From assembly GCF_001039355.2 (NCBI RefSeq), contig NW_019775540.1, positions 118,968 to 182,967 on the forward strand: 64,000 nt of DNA. The letters are read 5' to 3'. Positions 41,892-54,492 of this stretch are shown here, piece after piece. This DNA is from Lingula anatina. Taxonomy: Eukaryota; Brachiopoda; Lingulata; Lingulida; Lingulidae. How positions within the stretch are numbered: the first letter of the stretch is position 1; each line of letters begins with the position of its first letter. The notes below the pieces were generated by a model, which ran no database searches, had not been told where the DNA came from, and worked only from the letters and a program-made list of their open reading frames with translations. The translations under genes were made by a program, and so were the position numbers.

Positions 41892-44163
41892 TCCGTTATA
41901 CGACTGTCTTAAGCAAACGAAAAGCTTACATTTTTTTGCTTTCGTTACAAACTTTGATCTCGTTTTAATATTTTTCTTTTCGAAAAGCATGTATGATACC
42001 ATTTATGCAGAAGAACAGTGGCTATACGAAGAACAAATCTAATTACTTAAAAGATTTCAATAAATCAATGGACAGTCTCTTCTGGAAGCCCATATTCGAG
42101 AACTTCATAAATATCGCGTCTTTGTATATGACCCTTCACTTCGTGTGAGAAATAAATTCACTTTTTAAAAATAATCACCGAAGCGACTGGTTTAAAAATA
42201 GGCAATCCCAATCAACGAAAAGACCCCATGGGGATGGTGTTTAACTTGTTATCATTTGAACATTAAGTCTGTGAAAATCACCAGCCCTCTGCAGGTGCGA
42301 ATGAATACAGTGCGTTTTAATCGGCTATATAAGATCCCTGAGTTGTCAACGAGTTCTGTAGCGATCAGCTGAAAGTCGTGATCACCAGCGCTGTAAGGCG
42401 AGAATATCTGCCGGGGATAGCGGTTTAACCCCACCCAGGAGAGAGAAGCTCGCTTAATTTCACAGCAGCACAAAAATTACCCAGGGAGAGTGTATTCGCC
42501 CTCCTGTAGGACGTCTTTCAAGAGCAACAACAAGGTAATTTTTGTACAGTATGAAGTAGTGTAGTAGAAAACGAGGACTTGGACACATCAGGATGAGTAG
42601 GTGTGGATATAATAGACAGGTAAATCTGTTTGTAAGGTAATACACGTGTTGCCTTGAGAGATCAAAGGAAGACATTTTTGTATTTACAGCGCCTGTCTTT
42701 AACATCCGTCCGAGTCACAGGACGCGTAATTTTAGCCAAATATTGCATTTCACGCCTGGTCATCTATCTGTCATCTTATATCTTATGTTTACGAGAATAA
42801 CGCAAAAGGTTTTTAATGAACATTTCGTAGTTTAGGACTCAATTTGGGGTCGCTATTGACTTCGGTTTTACTTACAATCTATTGTGATGATATCTATTTC
42901 ATCGAAAGGTTATTAAATGTCTATTTATTTACTTCCAACGTAGTAGACCTATATTGATTATTTGATTGGTTGACATCTTAGTACATACAAAAGGCGATGA
43001 ATGGCAAACCAGAACGACTCAATTGATAACTTACATGCACATACAGATGCTCAAAAAGAAATATTAATTTACAAGGCAAAATGCATTGTAACGATCCACC
43101 GATCTACACATATCAATTTATTTCCAAGACTGAAAAAAAAAACAGACTGGTTGAAAAAGGTGTCCTACAGAATGCGCAAAAAAAGAGAACCAACACACAT
43201 ACACACGCATTTATATATACACAAGTATTTTTAATTTTGTACGCGGAACCACTTGTAGATTACCAGTGAACGAGCTGTTGTCTGAAATCCATGTTACAAG
43301 TTCCAAGGAAATTTCATTAGCGATATTAGCGACTGAATTGCTTGCGTTAATATAATTAAAATTAAACCAGTAGTAGTCCCCCCGTAGCTGTGTTTCATAA
43401 TGTGTTTTTCAAAACAAGCAGACTGTCTGGATTCACACCTAGAACATGACGCCTTGATGAGTTCCGTTCTAGGAGAAAAAGTTACTGAAATATATCGCCG
43501 CTACATCATCAGTCATTTATTATGAAAAGGGGGATTGACTTCTGTATATTCTTTCCTTCATGACTGCATTCATGCAATTGAAAAACGGTGCCAGTATATT
43601 TTAATATCTTATGTTTTGTCTTGATAAGTCTCTATAAATCCTATGGAATCTTACCACCCAAAATACATGTAGGCCCATATCTTGTAGCTGGGGCATTGTT
43701 TGAGTCATATGGTTTTAACAGAGCTATCAAAAAGCGTTTATATCTTATGCCCAAACCAGTCCATTCTCTTTTGGAAAGGCTTAAAACACTCTTTTTAGAC
43801 CTACCACGTTTGGACTTGAAGGTATAATTTGTTTGTGAAATATCACCATAGACACAATTTGAAAAATACCGGGTCTGGATTTTATGTCAGATATCATTAA
43901 AACATTTCTGTGAGAAATATTTCAGATATCATAAACCTTACGGTTAGAAATAAGTAAATAGCACTTGACGTGTTTGTAAACGAGCTTTATGAATTTGAAA
44001 GTAATCTGTATTATTTTAATTCTTTAAAAAAACCGGTTAAATAAAAAAATTCCATACAAATCTCTGTATCAGTGTGGTTGAGCATATGATCAATTTGAAG
44101 AAAATAGCCAAACACTAAATGTTATCGGTACTTAGGCGATAAAGTTCTTTCCCCCTCAGCGCC

Positions 44164-44209
44164 ACCCCCCCCCCCCCCCCCCCCCCACCCCCCCCCCCCC
44201 CCCCCCCCA
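44164..44209. repeat. C homopolymer
   Basis: Roughly 45 bases of C broken by two A. Length is likely unreliable. Confidence 0.9.
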
Positions 44210-47200
44210 CCCTTACCTCCCCGACTCCATCACCTTCTACTACTTCTACTACAGTATTCTCGGCACTGTAGATCTATAGATCGCAGAACCGCCCACGCTA
44301 TCTTTCCAAGCCAGCCACATTCCCAATTCATCAGGTGTATTTCGTCTCCTTGGAAGTCCGCGCCTTTGTTGATGTACACAGGAAACGCTAGTGAGACTGA
44401 TATGTGATCCAAAGCGACTTGTATCTGGTGAGCGTTATGAATGAAGGGCGTGTGAAGTTTTGTATCCAAAACGTTAACATATACGCCCATATCGGAAAAG
44501 CTAACAATAATTAAGTGCCGTGGTTTATAGTACTTATAGCACTTCTCAATAGAAAAGAGTCTAATTATAGATGGTGGAGTAACCGTGGCGGTTATTTTTG
44601 CATCGTTGCGGCCTGCAGGTGTAGTTTTCATACAAGCTGAGCAACTTCATGCGTGGCAGATATGTACGTGTCATGCGCACAGTGCATGTCTTTGGAGGCC
44701 AGAATGATGCCCTGACTGTACATAGTGTCATGAAAAGTGTAGATGCACACTTTATACATTGCACACCATCACTAATTTAATGAGGTATTAGTCTAAAACG
44801 AACATGTGCTTTTCTTCCTCTTCATCCTCTTTCTCTTATTGTACTGTCATCGATGATGCTATGATAGAGAGCAAATGCAGAGGCCCGCGCTGGAATTAAG
44901 GCTTTCCGCAGCTGTCGGTCGTAAAAGAGGCGGATATATGACCACTGCTTTTACGAGAAAAACATTCAATTTCAGATACTTTAACTCGGAATAGTTTTCA
45001 TAACAAATCTACGTTCGTTCTATAGAACATAATCTAAATTTGCACAGTTGAACAGCCAGGTTTAAGCTTACCGGCATTCCGTATATAATTTTCCGTCCAT
45101 AGAGAAATGATAAAGTTTGTACCTTGTCGCGTTCGATTATTAAAAAGCAGGTTGGTTCAGTAACAGAATGCAAAATTTAGGATCATCATGGAAGATATTG
45201 TCTGCAGTTACGTAAATAGATCACACATAACGAGATGGGTTTGTCGATTCATCTACGCAGTTTAGTTCTCATGAGATCGTGTGCGGGCGTGCGCGTGGAC
45301 TCAATGCGCATGCTCCTTTTTCGGCGAAGTTTTTTTAATGAATTCCTTAACGTGTATAGAATAGAAATTGGCTTTATCAGACACCATTCATGTAACAGTC
45401 ATGTACTTACAAACCAAACGTAGCATTGCATCTTCTGCTACTATAAACATGTTGATGAGTGATATATTAAGACTTGCTTGTTTCATTGTATTGTGAATTC
45501 AATAACATCTTTGCGTCGTCAAGTGCAGCTTTTTCCCCGTTGAGCGTTAAGTTTACGCTCAGTGATGTTTTTTTTTAAATAATGTTGAGATAAACAGATA
45601 ATTTCCTTTCATCAAACAGATAGCCCTCTCCTTAATACTTCATCTTTTTGCAGACAATGTGATTTTTCGAAAGCATACGGTCTAAAGTATAAACCCTGGC
45701 GAAAAGGGCAGAAAGAAGCACAATGCTCGTTGAGGACGCCATTGAGCCTATTTCACAGAAACTCGAAAACTTTTTGGGCTTCGTTAAGTATGCTAAAATC
45801 AGACAGCAGACTGTGGTTATACTACTTTCCAATATTGTCCAATGTTCCTCTTGTACTTCCGGTCTCCAGGCAGTTGGTGGACAACATGCTCTGAAAGTCT
45901 GCTTCTATTTGTCACATGCACGTCACGTTAGACCGGCTACATTTTTGTGTTAAAATATTTAAAATGCTTTTGTGACATATCAAATTCAGCTGATGATCGA
46001 AATATGGTGGAAATAATTCAAAAGATTCTACTGAGTTTAGTTTGAAACTTGAGAAAAGTCCTTTCGTTATACTATGATGTTCGATCGTAATGATAACTAG
46101 TCAGATCTTGTGCCTTTCTGCCACTGTTAGATACTGTTGGAAAAATATCAAATGGGGCAAGCGAAACTCAAAAACTTACCTGGAAAATGCCAATGGTAAC
46201 AGCTAGTGTTTTGAATGAGTGAAAACTGGGAACTGACATAAGATTTGAAAGTAATCAATTTTAAAAAAGATTTTGTGCTGATAACTCCAATCGTATGCCT
46301 TTCACTTGCACATAAAATCTGCTGTCAACGAAAACAATAGGGCCTAAAACGTAGTATTTTAGTTTTATTTGGTAGAAAAATGATCCTGCCCATGTCTAAG
46401 TGCAAGACGTGTCCTTCTGGTCTACGGCATCTCGCAAAAAGAATATGATACTCAATATTTGTGGGAATCGCGCATGCTGCACGCGCATACACGTGCAAAC
46501 ACACAGATATATATACATATTCAAAATATTTCTACTTTGTTCAAGTACACAAATATCCAGGGGCCTATCGCGATGACAGGTTTGCATTTCCTTTCAACAT
46601 CCGGAATAACACACGCCCTCACCCTCCCTCTACCACCGGAAAGTTCGATGACGAACGTTCCAGGAAGCGGAAGTGCTTTCACCTTTTGTGTTAAAAAACC
46701 TTGAAACTGATCGATACTGGCGGGAAATCGAGCATGAAGGTCCCACTGAATCAGTACAGTCCTCTCTTAGTTACCAGATACGATGTGATTTCGCCAGGGC
46801 CATGTTTAACGCAATGCATCAGTTGGTAAGTCTCTTTCATGTCCTGATGGTATACACTTGTGAAGGCAGAGCATGGATTGCAAAAGGCCAGGAGCAATTG
46901 AACAGCACATGGTCCTGGAACCGGATACTAGTTGCATCTTACGAACCGAGTGCAATCTAGAACATATTTCTAATCACTGTCATGTTGGTATAATAACGAG
47001 CGGAATTGAGGGAGTTCCGAAACGGAATACAGAGAATAATGTAACGAAATGATCATGCGAAATTGACCGGCATGGTAAAACAGGGATTTGTTGTTGTCAA
47101 TTTGGGAGGAGCTGTTACTTGTCGAGACAAAGCGTACTTAACTTCCCAAACAAATTAGAAGATGTTCTTTTGATTGGACGCAACTTCCGTGTCTGTGTTA

Positions 47201-48011
47201 ACGATTGTTTATGCTACTCGACGGGGCTGGCATACACATGCGTCTTCCTTAATAGCTCTTGAACTTATCACAGCCAGCTCCAACAATTTATCAAATCGAT
47301 GACAAATCATGAAATTAACTACAATATTTGTTATAATTACATATTGGCAAACCAGTATAACATACTTACTTATCTGGTGGTGTTTGTATTTTGCTGTCTT
47401 TATTGTGATTAATAGGTACCTTCACTGCAAGCCGTATAATCCGTTTAGAAAAAAATCATATTATCTTATTTTGTTCTGTGTTATTTGCACATTCATGATG
47501 CATGGCGCTTGCAGAAAGGCGTGAAAATTGCAGGACTCATTTTTTCTTCATCTTTTACATTTTGTTCACCATATTTAAAAACCTAGGTATATTTGTCCAA
47601 AAAAGGGAAAAAACAAATAATCAGAGAAACACCTGCGTTAATCACATGACGTACATATATTTGTGATACAGCTACTAGTACATGACGCGATTGGCGTGTG
47701 TCTGACGTCAGTTCAGCCAAAATGTCCTCTGGCTATCTATCAACTTCATCTAATTACGGAAAAATGATCCCAATGGATGATTGGATAATGGTAATCAGAC
47801 AAATGAGACATCTTTTGTTTAAGGGGGCAAGTTAGTGCACAGGAGTGGTCATGTTAATGTGATTCCATCATTGCTTTATTACAATAGTCTGACAAATACT
47901 TAAAGAATGACGATAAAAGTTTCGCACAAAAAAAATTAAAACCGATATGCAACTTTTATCCATGTATTTAGAGCGCTTTGGTAATTTTACACTATAGACT
48001 ACACGCAAGGT

Positions 48012-48041
48012 ACGCTCTCTCTCTCTCTCTCTCTCTCTCTC
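48012..48041. repeat. (CT)n microsatellite
   Basis: About fifteen uninterrupted CT units. Confidence 0.9.
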
Positions 48042-49497
48042 GTGGGTGTAAGCATGTAGCAAGGAAAGTAAAAACGGAATACTTGCATGCAGGGGAAGTC
48101 AATGAAAGAAATAGGCCAACTGGAAAAAATTACCATTGAGCAAAATAACCGCGTGGTCTTCAGTAGATACATGTATAACTATATCGTTATTTTGCCTTCA
48201 ATATCCAATAGTTTTTGACAGGTTTGATTCTGATGATGATTGCCTTTGGGGGTCTCCAGCCTTTACCCAACTACGCACATTTCTCGATTCTGTTAATCTC
48301 TGTAATTTACAGATGCAATCTTGGCCTTTAATGAAGCCTATTGATTAGACCACTTCGTACACCCATATGTCCATCATGTACAGATAAACTATGATGTGGC
48401 ATAGATCTGGAACACACTGTATTAATAATTTCGAGACTGCTCGTGTTGGGATGGCCAACTGTCATCGGTAATGACATCAATAGGGCTAGAACATAGGATA
48501 CAATTACTATTCCAACTGCACTAGTTCCATTGTTTTTTTTTCTCTGTTTACTGAAAATATGTATTGAAAGCAATAGTGAGGTATTATTATTTGCAGTTCT
48601 ATTTTGATAAATGATTTCGTACACTTAATCCTACTAGCAGCATGATAATAATGCTCATAAGGGCATAAGGTTATATTTAAAAATCTATTCTCATACCTTG
48701 CGTTTATTAATGGCCATAAGCCTTTCACCAACAATTTCGTATTGGATATATTTACTATAAACATGACCTACAGATCTTCTCGCATCTTCTGGCGTTTGCC
48801 GCCAATACCAATTCAGACTCCCCCATCCTCTTCCTCCCCCCCCCCCCCCCCAACCCCCAACAACCCCCAACCGCCAAAATTCCTTGTGCTAAAAGGTTTG
48901 GACAACAAATTGCAGATAGCCGTGCAACCACACATAAAGGGGTTAAACTCCGTGATAATTAGAGGTGATTTAGACCACCACCCAGGTCTTGACATCATTG
49001 CTCACGTACCCGGACAGTTATCAAATCATTTCACGCCTTTCACTGAATTATACCGTCACCGAAATCCAGGTAAACGTTCGTTATGATGTTGACTCTCAGC
49101 GTTAATTTGTACCCATTCACTGTTCATCAAGCTATTAGCGTACCGCAAACTGCCCATCTTTCATCATTGCCTCGAAGAGGCTATTATTCCCCAGAAAATA
49201 AACAAAACATCTCGGAAATTACCAGCTATTAATCGTGTAGAAACTAGATACGATCGTCTCTGGAGGCATGCGGTTGCCCGTTGTCGATAGCGTCTTCAGT
49301 CCTTTCTCAGTGAATTGTATCTAGATTAATGCAACAGGAAGTCAGTTGGTTAATAATTTAACCTGTTTTCATTAAGGTCATGTTAGGATAGTTAGCAGGT
49401 TGCAGTGGATTGCGACGAGCAGCTGGCTCGATACAAGAGCCAATAGGCGCGCGCCTTGGGCATTCCCAGCGTACGTCTGCGCGTGCTGCCTCCTGGT

Positions 49498-49504
49498 TAT
49501 AAAA
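49498..49504 (+). promoter_or_regulatory. TATA box of the secreted-precursor gene
   Basis: TATAAAA about 205 bases before the start codon, preceded by a GC-richer stretch (gcgcgcgcc at 49,448) and followed by a CACGTG E-box at 49,570-49,575. The predicted start site would be near 49,530. No other gene in the window shows so clear a TATA box, suggesting regulated rather than constitutive expression. Confidence 0.6.
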
Positions 49505-49704
49505 TACCGGCTAGTGATGCAACTCTGGCAGATAGTTTTTGAATCTGCAGCTTCTCGTTTACTTTCACACACGTGTGCTTGGTTTCTTTTAGGTCGACGA
49601 GACCAAAACACGGAGTGAGCGCCGAACACAAACCAGAAACAGAGCGGACTTTATATTTTGCAAGAGGTTTACATCACATCTGCCTGCTGTTGAGTGTTTG
49701 AGAT

Positions 49705-52700
49705 ATGCCAGAATTAAGTTTGAACGTTAAAATGTTTCCACTTCTTATTCTGGCTATTTTACCCATGTTTTCGACGGCGCGGCCGATGTACTCTGAGGAA
49801 ACAGCTTCAGAGATGGAAAGAGAACCGTCCTTTCTACAATTTATGGTATCAGACTACCTGAGACATTTTAATACACCTGCCGCAGAACGCTTTTCGTCGC
49901 AAAGCGCGATGTTGACGAGCACAGAAACACCTGACATTAACTCTAAGGCACAAGGTACCCGGTTACAAGCCATCCTGTCAAATTTAGAGCAAGTGGAAAA
50001 GGGTGGTTCTTACAGAAAAAACGACGACGAGCAATATTCCGAGGCAGAGGGTTTTGAAAAAACATTTGACGGCGCTATGCAAAATGATGGAGATTTTGGC
50101 AGTTTTGGTAGTATTTCACCAAAGTATAGTGACAATGCCAACTTGAATGACTTCAGAACAAATTCTGTTCCGGATCAAAATTTTCGAACATCCTTTTTTC
50201 CTGATGATGTTGACGCTTTCAGAACGTCTTCATCCAGAAACGAAGTTCCTGCGGTGCACGATGATTATCCGTATAAAAATCCTTCAAAACTCTCGACAAA
50301 CAAATTTGCCTCTCCAGAGTCCGATTTTGGAGACTACTTTGAGCAATTCCGCCCTGAGCAAAATAATGCAAACGAAGGGCAATTCCACAGCGACCCTGAT
50401 GACCTCGGATTTGGTTCATTTGGAAACTTTGCAGGGAGCTCAAGTGATAGTGACAGCAAGGGGGTCGACAGCGGTGCCTCTTCATTTGGCGGTTTTGGCT
50501 CATTTGCAAGCGATAATGGAATGCAAAGTACAAAATCAGCATCAACAGACAATGGCTTTTTTGGCGGCTTTGGTGGTGGTTCTTACGGTTCAAAGACAGT
50601 GGTAGAAGGCTCCGGAGCAACCCCTATGCAGCAAAATGGGTTTGTAGAAAACTCGGTGAGTATGCCATTGTGAGATCTTATTATCGCAGAATAAGAATTA
50701 CCTGCAAAATTCAAAGGGTTTCCTCTATTTGATTACAGTTATGTGGAATCCATTTATCACAAACTTGATACCTGAGATGCTAAGGTCCTAATGAGAATAT
50801 GAATCTTGTGTCTGATAAAGCAATATATTTCCATTAGAAGTCTCCGTTTGATTATCTTTTGGGCTAATTTTTATATACTGTATAAAACGACTTTAACTTC
50901 GAAGAAATGACGTCGATAACTGCCTATAAAAATCCAATTAGTAATCTTATTATAAATCGCGCTGAGCATGCAGATCAAACTTTGATCTTTTACGACGTAA
51001 AATGCAAATGCGTCGAAAGGATTAAGGGGGTGACAATTAAACGTCCTAAATGAATGGTTAAATGTAGATAGCACAAAGCTGACTAGCCTGTTCGATGATG
51101 CGAATGCCGATGGCATTCCGGAGAATAAATGTTATGACATTTTGCAATACAAAATTGCAATCTAGATATGCAATAACATATCAACCATATTTCAAATGCC
51201 AAGATGCCTCCACTACTTCCGGATATGAGCGTAGGTCTGTGAAATTTGAAGTGTTTTGCTTACTCTGCTAGTTTATAGACAGTCTTTTTTTGTAGACAAT
51301 GCTCCATACGCCTCGTTTCTACTTAATGCAATCAATTCTTTTCTGAAGTGACAAATTAATTCTCTCTCTCCTTCTCGATTGACCTTTCTCACATACTTGA
51401 GAAAGTGCAAAGAAATCGTTTGAAAACTAGAATTTCGACAACTTAATCCCTGTGGTATTTAATTAAGTTGTTCGCGAAAAGCTTCTTTAGTTTAGCATGA
51501 ATAATAAGCATTTTCCTGTATATTTTCGAAGCGCTTTATTGACGAGGGTAAAATAAAATATAAGTTGCAAGCTAGTAGCAAACGAATTTGAAATTCCCTA
51601 ATGGAAATTCAAATGAATAACAGATAAAAATTCCAAGAAGTCAATCAAATTATAACTTAAATTAGAAAGCTGTTATAATATAGTTTATTATATTATATTT
51701 TACAAGGTAATGATAATCTGTTTCAGTACAGAAATGAATTGAATTGGCTATTGGCCTCTGTAGTCTATAATATATGGCAGATATGCCTGTGTGGCAATTT
51801 GTATAAGATCGTAACGTGCTAAGCAAGCGGTGTAATATCACCAAAGATGGTGGGTTAAGTGGTATTTAGCCAAGGGAATTCACCACCCTATTAGTGATAG
51901 ATCTTACTATGTGTGCAGGTGAAAGTGGCCAGTAGTTATGAAATACAGACGTGGTAGGGGTGTTCTACCTGTACATCATAAATAAGTAGAAAAATGAATA
52001 GAAGTAAATGAATAAATTAATTTTTAAAGAGAAAGTTAGAGAGAAAAATTCTGCGGGCTTCAAAAACAAGGTTTGGAGAACTTGAAAACATAAAAATAGT
52101 AAAAAAAAAAAAACTAGCTTATTTAGAAATTAAACCCAAACAGTTTCGTTTTACATTCATTTTACATTCATTGTGTTAATGCAATAGAATATCAAGAATG
52201 GTAGTCGGCTAGGAACCGTAGTCCGTTTGCTATTGATTTGTACGATTGATATTCGTCCTAGAATATAACCCTGACGCTGGCTAAAACTAGCCTGTACTCA
52301 TCATCAGGGAACCCGGATTTCCATTCCTAGGACTACCATTTTTGTCATTTCTGCCATTTTTTTTATCGATGCAGACACCACTGCTCAATACTATTAAGTC
52401 GTTAAGGCAAACGGTTTATTAAACGATGTAAGGAATACGAACCACTTGCTATCATGAGGAATAGGCCGGTAACGAAGGAAAAAAAGTCATACTGAATACT
52501 GAGCGAACTCTTCCTCATCTCCAGTAATAAGATTAAAATGCCGTTTCGCATTTTTGTGGTCTACATTTAGGGGGAATCGTTCAATCAATGCAACTGACGC
52601 TTCTACTAAGACTACTAAGTCAAAAAGTGATAAATCAAATGTGACCGTACATGTATCATCCATACACGCAGACTAACCGAAAAGTAAAAAGACATGCTCT

Positions 52701-54492
52701 AGTTCTTTTTCAAGAATCAGTGTATAGGCCTACATATCCTACTTGCAATTCATTCGTTTGTATCACTGTTTGTAGGTTTTTGTACATCTTTCATTCAAAA
52801 AGAAATTCCGTGCTAAGAAGTTATCAGAATAGCCTAATTGGTCTGGATTATAAATAATTGTGTAAGTTAAGGTTATCAAAACCATCATCCAGACCTGCTC
52901 AATTTAGCATAACTGAATGAAATGTGACGTACAACTTTTATCCCATCCAGGCGGTACATTTCTTTATAACGATGATCTCATCAATAACATCATTTCCTAA
53001 TAACTACATTTGTTATTAAAAGTCAATCATTATTTCCGTTGCAGAAAGACTGCGCTACCATCGACACAAAGACGTGTTCTGCAGACGACGAATGCTCGTG
53101 CCACGGGTTTTACCATTGTTCAGCAGGGAGGTGTAAACTTCACGGGGAGCCCGCCCAATCAGCAGGCATGTACTTTTTACATGATATAACATAGTCTGAT
53201 AACTGACTCTTTTTATACATTATCCTAAGGCAGACAAGACACTTGCCCTCTTTGGAATTCTTTTTTTTTTTTAAGGGGAATCGGTTTAGATCCTAGGGGA
53301 CGCTTTGCTTCGTTGCACACCCCTCTAAGGATATGGTATCTAATGTACCACTGGTCGTTGAGAAAAGCATTTTATACATAACGTCATAAGAGGTACACAA
53401 GACCAAAAATAAGCTCTCACGTCCTGTTTTCCATGAAAGAACGGAAGAACAGATGTTGTGATAAGATTACCTAATTGTTGGTATTTGATGGTTTTGCTTG
53501 CGATATGAACCAAATAAGAGTCATAATCAGGCAAATTTTCTTTGTGTGCATGGATATGCCATCTTTTCTTTATATTATAACGATATGTTCTTCCAACAAG
53601 AGCTAAAAATCATTATTATTATACCACTCCAATATCCCAATGTCCCAAAAGACACCTTCTTGAGTATGGAGTGAGAGATCACGTGATATAATAGCCTCTA
53701 CCCATGATTGCAGCCCCCGTCTCCCACACCCTACTGTAGGCCTATGTCTTATGTATAGGATATTATAACATCTATAACTCAATCCTTGATAAACGTGTTT
53801 TGTGAGACATTGAAATATTGAAGTGCTACATGTATATTTCAGCTGCTTTTGGAGAAAAAATGGTGTAGCTAAAAAAAACACGGCATAGGGCCTAAGGCAC
53901 TCAGATTTAGGCTCTGTTCTCACAACTTTTAGATCGATCTTTCACCGCGGGGAGTCTCACTAGATTACTGTCAGATAATCCCCCTTAAGTGTCCGTCCCC
54001 GCCTACTACAAGCTTTAAGGGGTAATTAACTTTCGTGTCCGCCCGGCTGACAGCTATTTAGCGTGAACCCCCAGGGAGTTAGGTCGATCCAATGTAGGTC
54101 GATCTAATCTATGAGAATGGGGTGTTAGATCTATAGGCCTACTTGGACTGGGTTCCCATCCCTAGGTCGATCTAACAGGATCTGTTCATCTCCACATGGT
54201 TTCTCTCTAAATTGCTTTCAGCTTAAGTGGCTTAGATGTCTGGGACGCCTAATAAAGCTGCTAAACTACGGTTAATTACCCCCTATCAGCTTTAGTAAGC
54301 GTGACAGACATCTAAGCCGCTTAAGTTGATTGCAATTAAGTGAGAATTCCCCTGGAGATAGTTCGATCCAATGTTAGTACGACAGTCTCTGGGAATAGTC
54401 TCTAACATACTGAAGTTTTATTTTCAGGTCCCACCCCTCAAGGTACCTACGGTCCAGCCCTTCCGGAACATCAGCTTGGCCTCGTGGGTTGA
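49705..54492 (+). CDS. Secreted precursor with Phe-Gly repeats and a six-cysteine module, family unknown
   Basis: Exon 1 (49705-50655) encodes 317 residues: a signal peptide (hydrophobic 11-23, likely cleavage after A25), then an acidic, Ser-rich, low-complexity chain with three FRT(S/N) motifs (150, 160, 172) and Phe-Gly clusters (DFGSFGS at 130, GFGSFGNF at 235, FGGFGSF at 261, GFFGGFGGG at 284). Exon 2 (53045 to about 53165) adds a compact module with cysteines 320, 328, 334, 336, 342 and 347. Exon 3 starts at 54,428 after a good acceptor. The exon 2 donor is uncertain: a GC donor after 53,165 keeps frame and ends at TGA 54,490-54,492 (378 aa, PTPQGTYGPALPEHQ tail), whereas another frame of exon 3 is itself cysteine-rich and runs to 54,583. 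I do not recognise the family; a secreted regulatory or matrix peptide is only an inference. Confidence 0.7.
50656..53044. other. Intron 1 of the secreted-precursor gene
   Basis: Bounded by a GT at 50,656 (actcg|gtgagt) and AG at 53,043-53,044. AT-rich, no recognisable nested gene; one inverted-repeat element at about 52,197-52,342. Confidence 0.65.
52197..52342. repeat. Short inverted-repeat element in that intron
   Basis: Left end aatggtagtcggctaggaa and right end ttcctaggactaccatt are inverted copies. The interior includes gctggctaaaactagcctg. Probable small MITE. Confidence 0.65.
53912..54125. repeat. Family A element in intron 2 of the secreted-precursor gene
   Basis: Left arm ttagatcgatctttcaccgc and gagtctcactagattactgt; right arm tatttagcgtgaacccccag and gtaggtcgatctaatctatg. 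Reverse-complement orientation of the copy at 11,489-11,702. Confidence 0.75.
54148..54405. repeat. Second family A element, adjacent
   Basis: Left arm ctaggtcgatctaacaggat and cttaagtggcttagatgtct; right arm gacatctaagccgcttaag and gatagttcgatccaatgtta. It ends about 20 bases before the exon 3 acceptor. It belongs to the same subtype as 404-650, so two subtypes lie side by side here. Confidence 0.75.

Larger units (their letters stand above)
37163..49497. other. Gene-poor region, repeats only
   Basis: About 12 kb in which I recognise no exon. The start includes the optineurin 3' UTR. Contents I can name: two copies of a 330-350-bp MITE (37,537 and 38,212), a degenerate 56-bp minisatellite (38,005-38,720), poly-T tracts at 38,498 and 40,780, an interrupted family A element (41,527-41,891), C-rich homopolymers (44,164-44,209; 48,837-48,850) and a (CT)n tract (48,012-48,041). 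Open frames up to about 130 codons occur but lack any family signature. Confidence 0.55.

Noticed and set aside
44230-44631. 133-codon open frame on the minus strand
   Set aside because: Looks somewhat protein-like, but I recognise no family, it starts beside a C homopolymer and no partner exons are visible.
46673-46960. 95-codon open frame on the plus strand
   Set aside because: No family signature, no start context and overlapping alternative frames of similar quality.
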